Shown here piece by piece: positions 1 to 6,715 of a stretch of 6,816 nt of DNA; the stretch's first letter is position 1, and each line of letters opens with the position of its first letter. Location: contig CAADSM010000159.1 in the NCBI GenBank assembly GCA_900751785.1, forward strand, positions 1 to 6,816. Direction: 5' to 3'. The DNA is from Lachnospiraceae bacterium (GTDB taxonomy: Bacteria; Bacillota; Clostridia; Lachnospirales; Lachnospiraceae). The position numbers were made by a program, and so were the translations under genes. The notes beneath the pieces were generated by a model. It made no database searches. It worked only from the letters and a program-made list of their open reading frames with translations, and was not told where the DNA came from.

Positions 1-327
1 CCCCATTCCAGACAGGCGGACGGCAGGATGGAGGTGTTGGCCGCCCATGCCGCCATGGCGGGAGCTGACCGGGAAACGGTCTGCAGGCTGATGCAGTGCA
101 TCAATACGACGGAGGCGATAGAGATCTTACGAGAGCAGGGGCTGCTCGGACAGGTCATGAAGACTGTGACAGAACGGATCGAGTTCTATCTCAGGCAGAG
201 AGCCGGGGAAGAACTGCGGATCGGGATGATCCTGTTCTCGCTGGAGGATGGGATCCTGGGCAGGACCAAAGAGGCTGATTCCCTTCTGGAGCAGATCCTG
301 AGGGAGAAGGCGGCTGAAGAAAAGTGA
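1..327 (+). CDS. cbiD: Cobalt-precorrin-5B C1-methyltransferase CbiD, C-terminal part (5' end outside window)
   Basis: The frame is open from base 1 and gives about 108 residues of the C-terminal end of CbiD, roughly the last 30% of a family that usually runs to about 360-380 residues. CbiD methylates C1 of the corrin ring with S-adenosylmethionine, just after CbiG has opened the ring lactone. Seen here: a HSRQADGRMEVLAAHAAMAG stretch at the very start, then CINTTEAIEILREQGL about a third of the way along, and a closing LRIGMILFSLEDGILG block, all of which I recognise as the CbiD C-terminus. An internal ATG at base 28 is not the true start, because the conserved HSRQADGR stretch lies upstream of it in the same frame. 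Translation ends at a tandem TGA-TAG. The gene leads the corrin-ring block, but 96 bases separate it from cbiL, unlike the overlapping junctions further down. The identification comes from remembered family motifs. Confidence 0.9.
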   Translation, partial: PHSRQADGRMEVLAAHAAMAGADRETVCRLMQCINTTEAIEILREQGLLGQVMKTVTERIEFYLRQRAGEELRIGMILFSLEDGILGRTKEADSLLEQILREKAAEEK

Positions 328-405
328 TAGACTGGCAGAAACAGCAGACAGGATTTTAGATGAGCCTGGCCAGCAGAATGCCGGAAGAACAGGAACGACA
401 GAGAC

Positions 406-411
406 AGGAGG
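406..411 (+). promoter_or_regulatory. Ribosome binding site of cbiL
   Basis: A perfect AGGAGG lies 12 bases before the ATG at 424. The spacing is longer than ideal. It nevertheless supports this ATG, because the protein's N-terminal SAM-binding motif begins only about eight residues later and no better start lies closer. Confidence 0.65.
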
Positions 412-423
412 AACAGACAAGAC

Positions 424-1185
424 ATGAGCGGAACATTTACAGGAGCAGGGGTAGGTCCGGGAGATCCGGAGCTGATGACATTAAAGGCGGTCCGCGCGGT
501 CCGTGAGTGCAGTGTGATTGCCGTGCCGGTGTCGGACGGAGAACTGGCGGAGCCTTTTTTTGCGAAGGCAGAGGAAGCCGGCAGTCATGCGGAGTATCTG
601 GAGAGGTGCGTGGCATACCGCATTGCCCGCAGCGCAGTGCCGGAGGCGGAGGAGAAGGACAAGATCTTTCTTCCCATGCCCATGATAAAGGAGAAAGACA
701 GGCTGAAGGCAGTCCACGACAGAGATGCGGATGCAGTGGCGGAGATCCTGGAGGAGGGACGGGATGTGGTATTCCTTACTCTGGGAGATCCGACCGTCTA
801 TTCCACCTGCATGTATGTGCATAAAAGGCTGAAGAAAAAGGGATATCCCACAAAGCTTATACCGGGGATCCCGTCTTTCTGCGCGGCAGCGGCGAGGATG
901 GACCTCTCTCTTGTGGAAAACCGTCAGGAACTCCACATCCTTCCGGCGTCTTACCGGATCGAGGAGAGCCTGGAGCTTCCGGGAACCAAAGTGCTGATGA
1001 AGGCGGGAAGAAAGATGGCGGATGTGAAGCGGCTCCTGACGGAGAAAGAGCTGGAGACAGAGATGGTGGAGAACTGCGGGATGGAGGATGAGCGGATCTA
1101 TCGGTCAGCAGAAGAAATACCGGAGCAGGCAGGATATTACTCACTGCTCATCGTAAAAGAGAAGAAGGGAGACGAAAGAGCATGA
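424..1185 (+). CDS. cbiL: Cobalt-factor II (precorrin-2) C20-methyltransferase
   Basis: This cytoplasmic SAM-dependent methyltransferase adds a methyl group at C20 of cobalt-factor II, the first methylation after cobalt insertion. The 253-residue protein is full length for the CbiL/CobI family (about 230-250). It has the tetrapyrrole methylase fold signatures in order: the glycine-rich GVGPGDPELMTLKA at residues 9-22, LGDPTVYST at 120-128, and the SAM-contacting PGIPSF at 147-152. The PGDPELMTLKA and GDPTVYST forms distinguish CbiL from the sister methylases CbiF and CbiH. The start is set by an AGGAGG upstream and by the motif lying close to the N-terminus. The last bases overlap the cbiF start (ATGA), implying translational coupling. 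I call it CbiL rather than CobI because of the surrounding anaerobic-route genes; the sequence alone does not prove cobalt-bound substrate use. Confidence 0.95.
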   Translation: MSGTFTGAGVGPGDPELMTLKAVRAVRECSVIAVPVSDGELAEPFFAKAEEAGSHAEYLERCVAYRIARSAVPEAEEKDKIFLPMPMIKEKDRLKAVHDRDADAVAEILEEGRDVVFLTLGDPTVYSTCMYVHKRLKKKGYPTKLIPGIPSFCAAAARMDLSLVENRQELHILPASYRIEESLELPGTKVLMKAGRKMADVKRLLTEKELETEMVENCGMEDERIYRSAEEIPEQAGYYSLLIVKEKKGDERA

Positions 1186-1994
1186 TTACATTTGTGGGAG
1201 CCGGACCGGGAGCGGAGGACCTGATCACTGTACGGGGACAGCGTCTGCTCCAGGCGGCGGATATCGTGATCTACGCGGGATCTCTCGTGAATCCGGGACT
1301 TCTGTCGATGTGCCGGGAAGGCTGCGAGATATATAACAGTGCAAAGATGACCCTGGAAGAGGTCATGGCTGTGATGAAGAAGGGGCAGGAAGAAGGCAGA
1401 GAGATCGTCCGCCTGCACACAGGCGACCCCTGCCTGTACGGCGCGATCCGGGAACAGATGGACGAGCTTGACCGGTGCGGCATTTCCTATGAGGTATGCC
1501 CCGGGGTGAGCTCCTTCTGCGGCGCTGCGGCGGCTCTGGAGGCAGAGTACACGCTTCCGGGGATATCCCAATCCGTGGTGATAACAAGGATGGCCGGCAG
1601 GACGCCCGTTCCGGACAAGGAATCGATCCGGAGCTTTGCGGCGCATCAGGCGACGATGGTCATCTTCCTGAGTACAGGAATGCTTGATCGGCTGTCGGAA
1701 GAGCTGATCCTGGGAGGATATCCTGCAGATACCCCTGCGGCGATCGTTTACAAGGCCACCTGGCCGGAAGAAAAAGTGCTGCGGTGCACTGTGGCAGAAC
1801 TGGCTCAGACTGCCAGGGCAGAAGGAGTCACAAAGACCGCACTGATCGTGGTGGGACGGGTGCTGGACGGAGAGTATGAGCGGTCGAAGCTTTACGACCC
1901 TTCCTTTACGACGGAGTTCAGAAAAGCATCTGTCCGCCATGGAGAATCAGCCGGCGGGACAGAGAATAGAAAGACAGAGGAGCAGGCACAATGA
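1182..1994 (+). CDS. cbiF: Cobalt-precorrin-4 C11-methyltransferase
   Basis: CbiF transfers a methyl group from SAM to C11 of cobalt-precorrin-4 in the cytoplasm. The protein has 270 residues. Visible signatures are VGAGPGAEDLITVRG at residues 5-19, YAGSLV at 31-36, LHTGDPCLYGA at 78-88, CPGVSSF at 106-112 and LPGISQSVVITR at 125-136. The YAGSLV and TGDPCLYGA forms are typical of CbiF/CobM. Family similarity ends near YDPSFTTEFR (about residue 247). The last ~22 residues are a charged, low-complexity tail rich in Glu, Gln, Arg and Lys, and the cbiH ribosome site lies within its coding sequence. The start overlaps the cbiL stop (ATGA), with AGGGAG at 1166-1171. The stop in turn overlaps the cbiH start. 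cbiG normally follows cbiF in the Salmonella and Clostridioides clusters but is not here. Confidence 0.96.
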   Translation: MITFVGAGPGAEDLITVRGQRLLQAADIVIYAGSLVNPGLLSMCREGCEIYNSAKMTLEEVMAVMKKGQEEGREIVRLHTGDPCLYGAIREQMDELDRCGISYEVCPGVSSFCGAAAALEAEYTLPGISQSVVITRMAGRTPVPDKESIRSFAAHQATMVIFLSTGMLDRLSEELILGGYPADTPAAIVYKATWPEEKVLRCTVAELAQTARAEGVTKTALIVVGRVLDGEYERSKLYDPSFTTEFRKASVRHGESAGGTENRKTEEQAQ

Positions 1995-2722
1995 GTAAAA
2001 TTTACGTGACAGGGCTGGGGCCGGGGGCTGCGGACCAGATGACGAAGAAAGCGGAAAAGGTTCTGGAGCACTGCCCGGTGATCATCGGATATACGGTATA
2101 TATCGACCTGATCCGGGAGCAGTTTCCGGATAAAATATTTCTGAGCACGCCTATGCGCAAAGAGGCAGAGCGCTGCCGCATGGCGTTCGAGGAAGCGAAG
2201 AAAGGGCAGGACGTGGCAATGGTGTGCAGCGGGGATGCGGGGATCTACGGCATGGCGGGGCTGATCTGTGAGATCGGGAAGGAATACCCGGAGATCGGTA
2301 TCGAGATCGTGCCCGGTATCACGGCGGCGTCCGGCGGGGCAGCCGTACTGGGAGCTCCGCTGATGCATGATTTCGCGGTCATCAGCTTAAGTGACCTGCT
2401 GACGCCGTGGGAGCTGATCGAGAGACGGCTTGACGCCGCGGCGCAGGCGGATTTTGTTATCTGCCTGTACAATCCTTCCAGTAAAAAGCGTGCGGACTAT
2501 CTGGAGAAAGCGTGCGGGATCATCTTAAAGCACCGGGCGCCGGAGACGGTGTGCGGCATTGTGCGCAACATCGGCAGAGAGGGACAGTCTTACGAGATCC
2601 TCTCTCTGGAACGGCTGAAGACAACGCAGACCGATATGTTCACAACAGTCTTTATCGGCAATTCGCAGACGATGGAGTTAAACGGCAGGATGGTGACGCC
2701 GAGAGGGTATAGAGATGTGTGA
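1991..2722 (+). CDS. cbiH: Cobalt-factor III (precorrin-3B) C17-methyltransferase
   Basis: CbiH methylates C17 of cobalt-factor III and drives the ring contraction that turns the porphyrinoid ring into a corrin with a delta-lactone. The 243-residue protein matches the length of stand-alone CbiH. It lacks the C-terminal iron-sulfur extension known in some Bacillus forms. Motifs in order are VTGLGPGAADQMT at residues 6-18, GYTVYIDLI at 33-41, CSGDAGIYGMAG at 79-90, VPGITAAS at 107-114, SLSDLLTPW at 132-140, LYNPSSKKR at 159-167, GIVRNIGR at 189-196 and FIGNSQT at 221-227, ending near MVTPRGY. The start is an ATGA overlap with the cbiF stop, eight bases after GAGGAG at 1977-1982. It directly follows the enzyme for the next methylation, with cbiG missing between them. 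The identification is firm. Confidence 0.96.
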   Translation: MSKIYVTGLGPGAADQMTKKAEKVLEHCPVIIGYTVYIDLIREQFPDKIFLSTPMRKEAERCRMAFEEAKKGQDVAMVCSGDAGIYGMAGLICEIGKEYPEIGIEIVPGITAASGGAAVLGAPLMHDFAVISLSDLLTPWELIERRLDAAAQADFVICLYNPSSKKRADYLEKACGIILKHRAPETVCGIVRNIGREGQSYEILSLERLKTTQTDMFTTVFIGNSQTMELNGRMVTPRGYRDV

Positions 2723-4046
2723 AAAGGAGCAGAGGATCTCCCTTGTGGGGATCGGAATGGGAACAGAAGACGGGGTGACGGTGCAGGCACAGCAGATCAT
2801 CCGCTCCTGTGACTGCCTGATCGGGGCGCAGCGGATGCTGGACTGTGCGCGGCGGATCTGCATGCAGGCCGAGGAAAATGCAGGGACAGGAAAAGTACGG
2901 GAAATGCAGAAGACGCCCGGGCAGAAAGCAGCGCTTGTGGAATACAGACCAGCGGAGATCGTTTCTTACATAGAAGGGCACCCTGAGTTCCGGCATATCA
3001 CAGTACTCCTTTCCGGTGATACAGGATTTTACAGCGGGGCGAAACGTCTTGCGGCGCAGCTTGCGGAGCGGTTCCAGGACAATGTGCACGGAGATCCGCG
3101 GAAATGCCGGATCGAGCTGGTGCCGGGAATCTCTTCTGTGGTGTATCTGGCAGCCCGGCTTGGGACATCCTGGGAGGACGCGGCGCTTGTCAGCCTTCAT
3201 GGGAAGGATGCAGATTTTATACAGACAGTGGACCGGAACAGGAAGACATTTCTCCTTCTTGGCGGCGGGCAGACCGAGGAGAAGGTGCTGGAGAGACTGA
3301 AGGAATACGGGATGGATCATGTGATGGTCCATGCCGGCAGCAGGCTCTCCTATGAGGATGAAAGGATCGTCTCAGGGAAGCCTTCGGAGCTTTCGGAAAA
3401 GGATCTGGAGGGGCTTTGCACTGTCCTGATCGAGAATCCTTTCCCGGAGAGAGGCGCATGCCCGCATGTGAGGGACGAGGAGTTCATCCGGGGCAGAGTG
3501 CCCATGACAAAGGAAGAGGTGCGGGCAGTCAGCATTGCACGGCTGCAGATTACAGAGGATGCGGTAGTCTGGGATGTAGGCGCCGGGACAGGCTCGGTAT
3601 CGGTGGAGGCTGCGCGATCCGGGGACAGGATCCGGGTCTATGCGGTGGAGAAGAATCCGGAGGCGCTGGACCTGATCCGTGAGAACAGAAAGAAGTTCCG
3701 GGCGGACGGAATCCGCATCGTCTCCGGCGAGGCGCCGGGCGTACTGGCGGAGCTGGAAGCGCCGACGCATGTGTTCATCGGAGGCAGCTCGGGGAATCTT
3801 CAGGAGATCCTCTCCTGCGTGCTGGAAAAGAACGAAAGTGCGCGCATTGTCATCAATGCCATTTCACTGGAGACGGTGAAGGAAGTGATGGAAGCGGTAG
3901 AGTCCGGAGCCTTGAAGTCTCCGGAGATCACACAGCTTACTGTGTCCAGGTCGCGTGAGCTGGGCAGATATCATATGATGACCGGACAGAATCCGGTCTA
4001 TATCGTCTCCGCAGGAGGAGCGGCGGATGAGAGGAGTGAAGCCTGA
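2715..4046 (+). CDS. cbiET: Fused cobalt-precorrin-7 C5-methyltransferase / cobalt-precorrin-6B C15-methyltransferase (decarboxylating), CbiE-CbiT
   Basis: A two-domain, 443-residue enzyme methylates C15 with decarboxylation of the C12 acetate (CbiT half), then methylates C5 (CbiE half). Residues ~8-240 are CbiE, a tetrapyrrole methylase: LVGIGMGTEDGVT at 10-22, LLSGDTGFYSGAKRLA at 98-113, VPGISSVVYLAARLG at 136-150 and LLLGGGQT at 180-187. Residues ~257-435 are CbiT, a Rossmann methyltransferase: FIRGRVPMTKEEVRA at 257-271, the SAM loop DVGAGTGSVSVEAA at 287-300, AVEKNP at 310-315, FIGGSSGNL at 354-362 and VINAISLET at 379-387. The order matches aerobic CobL, whereas Salmonella has two separate genes. 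No stop or frameshift occurs at the domain junction. The start overlaps the cbiH stop by eight bases, after GAGAGGG at 2701-2707. The stop overlaps the cbiA ATG by one base (TGATG). Confidence 0.95.
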   Translation: MCEKEQRISLVGIGMGTEDGVTVQAQQIIRSCDCLIGAQRMLDCARRICMQAEENAGTGKVREMQKTPGQKAALVEYRPAEIVSYIEGHPEFRHITVLLSGDTGFYSGAKRLAAQLAERFQDNVHGDPRKCRIELVPGISSVVYLAARLGTSWEDAALVSLHGKDADFIQTVDRNRKTFLLLGGGQTEEKVLERLKEYGMDHVMVHAGSRLSYEDERIVSGKPSELSEKDLEGLCTVLIENPFPERGACPHVRDEEFIRGRVPMTKEEVRAVSIARLQITEDAVVWDVGAGTGSVSVEAARSGDRIRVYAVEKNPEALDLIRENRKKFRADGIRIVSGEAPGVLAELEAPTHVFIGGSSGNLQEILSCVLEKNESARIVINAISLETVKEVMEAVESGALKSPEITQLTVSRSRELGRYHMMTGQNPVYIVSAGGAADERSEA

Positions 4047-5566
4047 TGGAAAAGAGAGGAAAGACTCCGGGAATCCTGCTGACGGCGCCTGCCAGCGGAA
4101 GTGGAAAGACAGCGGCAGCATGCGCTTTGATGGCGGCGCTTAAGGACCAGGGGATGGATGTGCGGGCGTGCAAATGCGGCCCGGATTATATCGACCCGAT
4201 GTTCCACCGGGAGGTACTGGGGATTGATTCCAAGAACCTGGATCTGTTTTTCTCAGAGCCGGAGGAGCTGATCCGGGGATATGCAAGACACACTGAAGGA
4301 GCGGATATTGCTGTCACGGAGGGCGTGATGGGCTACTATGACGGCATGGCGCTGGATTCGGAGAAGGCAAGCTCTTACGACGTGGCGCGGACTCTGGAGC
4401 TGCCGGTCCTGCTGGTCCTGCCCTGCAGAGGAGCATCCCTCTCGCTTGCGGCAGCCGTGAAGGGAATGGCTGAGTTCCGGGAGGACAGCAGGATCTGCGG
4501 CATCCTTCTGAACCGGGTGTCTGACATGCTCTATCCGCGGCTTAAGGAAATGCTGGAGCGAGAGCTGCGTGCCATGGGACATGATATCCCGGTAGTTGGA
4601 TTTCTTCCGGAGGATCCCTGCTTCCGTCTGGAGAGCCGTCACCTCGGTCTGGTGACGCCCCAGGAGATGTCAGATCTGAAGGTGCAGATGCAGAGTGCAG
4701 GGAAGCTGCTGAGCCGGACGGTAGAGCTGGATCTGGTGAGGCAGATCGCGGCGGATGCGGCTGCCGGAGAAAACGCTTTAAAGGAAAAACGCGCAGTGCA
4801 TCCTGCCGGCGGGAAAGCAGACGGAGCCGACGACAGTGGCAAGGGCGCTGAAAAGCGAAATGCCAGCTGCAGGACCGGAGAAGAGGCGCCCGCGGTGAGG
4901 ATAGCAGACGAATATGGAGACAGGCGAAAGCTGCGCATCGGCGTCGCCCGGGACGAGGCATTCTGCTTTTATTATAAAGACAATCTTACTCTGCTGGAGG
5001 AGCTGGGCTGCACCCTCATCCCGTTCAGTCCGCTTAGGGACAGTGCGTTACCGGAGAGATTGGACGGAATGCTGCTGGGAGGCGGATACCCGGAGCTTCA
5101 CGGAGAAGAGCTGGCCGGGAATTGCGGGATGCTCTCGTCAGTGAGAGCGGCGCTGGAGGACGGCATGCCCTGTCTGGCAGAGTGCGGAGGCTTTATGTAT
5201 CTGCACGAGGAAATGGAGGACCGGGAGGGAAACGTCTTTAACCTCGCAGGGAGGATACACGGCAGGACGTTCCCAACAGGAAAGCTGGTCCGGTTTGGGT
5301 ATGTGCGGATTGAAAACTGTGCCGGGCAGGAGGGATACCTGCTCCCGGGAGAAGCTGTCAGAGGACATGAGTTCCACTATTGGGACAGTACGGACAGCGG
5401 AACTGACTGCCTGGCAGTGAAGCCAGACGGACGCAGAAAATGGAACTGCATCCATATGGAAGGGAATCTTTTCGCCGGGTATCCGCACCTGTATCTGCCG
5501 TCCATGAGGACATTTGCAGAGCGGTTCGTCAGCCGGTGCGGAGAATGGAGAAAAAAAGGAGAATGA
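4046..5566 (+). CDS. cbiA: Cobyrinic acid a,c-diamide synthase (glutamine-hydrolysing)
   Basis: CbiA uses ATP and glutamine to amidate the a and c carboxylates of cobyrinic acid. Residues ~8-235 are the ATP-dependent synthetase domain: P-loop APASGSGKT at 14-22, CKCGPDYIDPMFH at 42-54 and TEGVMGYYDG at 91-100. Residues ~295-500 are the class I-like glutaminase domain: LLGGGYPELH at 343-352, the nucleophile Cys380 within AECGGFMYL, RGHEFHYW at 439-446 and YPHLYL at 479-484, with a likely catalytic His481. At 506 residues it is about 45 longer than the usual ~460. Most of the excess lies in a hydrophilic, low-complexity linker (residues ~240-292) rich in Ala, Gly, Lys, Asp and Glu. The PDYIDPMFH motif and operon context favour CbiA over cobyric acid synthase CbiP. 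The start has GAGGAG at 4031-4036, nine bases upstream, and is coupled to the cbiET stop. Confidence 0.95.
   Translation: MEKRGKTPGILLTAPASGSGKTAAACALMAALKDQGMDVRACKCGPDYIDPMFHREVLGIDSKNLDLFFSEPEELIRGYARHTEGADIAVTEGVMGYYDGMALDSEKASSYDVARTLELPVLLVLPCRGASLSLAAAVKGMAEFREDSRICGILLNRVSDMLYPRLKEMLERELRAMGHDIPVVGFLPEDPCFRLESRHLGLVTPQEMSDLKVQMQSAGKLLSRTVELDLVRQIAADAAAGENALKEKRAVHPAGGKADGADDSGKGAEKRNASCRTGEEAPAVRIADEYGDRRKLRIGVARDEAFCFYYKDNLTLLEELGCTLIPFSPLRDSALPERLDGMLLGGGYPELHGEELAGNCGMLSSVRAALEDGMPCLAECGGFMYLHEEMEDREGNVFNLAGRIHGRTFPTGKLVRFGYVRIENCAGQEGYLLPGEAVRGHEFHYWDSTDSGTDCLAVKPDGRRKWNCIHMEGNLFAGYPHLYLPSMRTFAERFVSRCGEWRKKGE
5557..5562 (+). promoter_or_regulatory. Ribosome binding site that sets the cobT start
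   Basis: AGGAGA lies in the last codons of cbiA, five bases before the ATG at 5568. It decides between that ATG and an in-frame ATG at 5514, which would overlap cbiA by more than 50 bases and add 18 non-conserved residues. The junction reads TGA-G-ATG, so ribosomes ending cbiA could restart on cobT. Confidence 0.7.
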
Positions 5567-5567
5567 G

Positions 5568-6641
5568 ATGACAGCGGAAGAGATACTGAGAGAAGAATTG
5601 AAAAACATTATCCCGGCGGACAGGGAAAGCATGGAAAAGGCGAAGGCGCGGTGGAAATCAGTGGGAAAGCCCCTTTTCAGCCTGGGAAAGCTGGAGGACG
5701 CAGTCATTAAGATCGCGGGGATCAAGGGAAAGTCCGTGTACAGTCTTGACAAGAAGGGACTTGTGATCATGTGTGCCGACAACGGCGTGGTGGCTGAGGG
5801 CGTCACCCAGACCGGACAGGAGGTCACGGCGATCGTGGCGGATAACTTTACGAAGAAGGAGACAAGCGTCTGCCTCATGGCGGAAGTGGCAGGGGCAGAT
5901 CTGTTCCCAGTGGATATCGGGATGGTCACAGATGTGCCTTCAGTCACCAGAACGGAGTACAAGGTGGCATACGGGACAGAAAATATGAGGAAAGGACCTG
6001 CCATGACCAGGGAGCAGGCGGCGCAGGCGGTCGTGAACGGAATACAGATCGTCAGAAAGCTTGTCGGACAGGGATATGATATCCTTGCCACAGGGGAAAT
6101 GGGGATCGGAAATACGACTACCAGCAGCGCGGTCATCTCTGTCCTGCTCGATCAGGATGCGGAGGAAGTGACCGGGCGCGGGGCAGGCTTGAGCAGCGAA
6201 GGTCTCAGGCGTAAGGTCGAGGTCATCCGGGAGTCTGTCAGACTGAACCAGCCGGACCGGGAGGATGCGCTGGACGTCCTCTCCAAGGTGGGAGGGCTGG
6301 ACATCGCGGGACTGGCAGGAGTATTTCTCGGCGGAGCAGTCTGTCACATTCCTATCCTGATCGACGGATTTATCTCATCGGCAGCGGCGCTGTGCGCGGT
6401 GCGCATGGCTCCGGAGTGTGCGGATTATATGCTGGCATCCCACAGATCCGGTGAGACAGCGGGAGGGAGGGTGCTGGATGCGCTGGGACTCTCCCCCTTC
6501 CTTGACTGTAATATGTCCCTCGGCGAGGGGAGCGGTGCAGTGGCTGCGATGCCTCTCCTTGACATGGGGCTGGCCGTGTATCTGAAGATGAGCACCTTTG
6601 AAGAGATCAACGTGGAGCAGTATGAGGAGTATGAAAAGTGA
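5568..6641 (+). CDS. cobT: Nicotinate-nucleotide--dimethylbenzimidazole phosphoribosyltransferase CobT
   Basis: CobT transfers phosphoribose from nicotinate mononucleotide to the lower-ligand base (classically 5,6-dimethylbenzimidazole), giving the alpha-ribotide later joined to the corrinoid by CobS. At 357 residues it matches the family (~350). Seen here: MCADNGVVAEGVTQTGQEVT at 68-87 (base-binding region), PVDIGM at 114-119, GEMGIGNTTTSSAV at 176-189 including Glu177, TGRGAGL at 202-208, LIDGFISSAAAL at 264-275 and SLGEGSGAVAAMPLL from 317. Glu320 there corresponds to the catalytic Glu317 of the Salmonella enzyme. The ADNGVVAEGVTQTG form differs from the ADHGV form of proteobacterial CobT; I recall it from other clostridia. 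The ATG at 5568 is preferred over an in-frame ATG at 5514 because of the AGGAGA at 5557-5562. One base separates it from the cbiA stop. No bluB for aerobic ligand synthesis is visible, so the true base is uncertain. Confidence 0.96.
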   Translation: MTAEEILREELKNIIPADRESMEKAKARWKSVGKPLFSLGKLEDAVIKIAGIKGKSVYSLDKKGLVIMCADNGVVAEGVTQTGQEVTAIVADNFTKKETSVCLMAEVAGADLFPVDIGMVTDVPSVTRTEYKVAYGTENMRKGPAMTREQAAQAVVNGIQIVRKLVGQGYDILATGEMGIGNTTTSSAVISVLLDQDAEEVTGRGAGLSSEGLRRKVEVIRESVRLNQPDREDALDVLSKVGGLDIAGLAGVFLGGAVCHIPILIDGFISSAAALCAVRMAPECADYMLASHRSGETAGGRVLDALGLSPFLDCNMSLGEGSGAVAAMPLLDMGLAVYLKMSTFEEINVEQYEEYEK

Positions 6642-6702
6642 GATGCCTGTGAGCCTGCAGTTTGACGGAAGGCAGGAGAATATCAGGGGTAAGGGAGAGA
6701 AG

Positions 6703-6707
6703 AGGAG
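6703..6707 (+). promoter_or_regulatory. Ribosome binding site of the 3' partial gene
   Basis: AGGAG lies eight bases before the ATG at 6716, good spacing for a clostridial site. It is the main support, besides protein similarity, for starting the last gene there rather than at the ATG at 6643 in another frame. Confidence 0.6.
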
Positions 6708-6715
6708 AAAAACGT

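Noticed and set aside
1..423. Search for a cobalamin riboswitch or promoter near the 5' end
   Set aside because: The left end is inside cbiD, and no B12-box-like or structured leader is visible. Any such element would be upstream of the window.
360..506. 48-codon open frame between cbiD and cbiL, running into cbiL
   Set aside because: Its composition is Glu-, Gln- and Arg-rich from a purine repeat-like stretch, it has no similarity I recognise, and most of its length overlaps cbiL out of frame.
1137..1940. Antisense open frame of 267 codons on the - strand
   Set aside because: It is a complement of cbiF with Arg-, His- and Ser-rich composition and no recognisable motif; a shadow frame.
2652..3332. 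Antisense open frame of 226 codons on the - strand
   Set aside because: It lies opposite the CbiE half of cbiET, with a Cys-, His- and Pro-rich composition and no family signature.
5514..5567. Upstream in-frame ATG giving an 18-residue longer CobT
   Set aside because: It would overlap cbiA by more than 50 bases. The added residues are not CobT-like, and a good AGGAGA sits five bases before the ATG at 5568.
5138..6136. Antisense open frame of 332 codons on the - strand
   Set aside because: It lies opposite cbiA and cobT, both with clear conserved motifs. Its translation is rich in Ser, Pro and Phe without recognisable domains, as expected from the complement of GC-rich coding sequence.
6652..6677. 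Possible hairpin (CCTGC with GCAGG) after cobT as a terminator
   Set aside because: The stem is only about five pairs with a long loop and no following T run, so it does not qualify as an intrinsic terminator.
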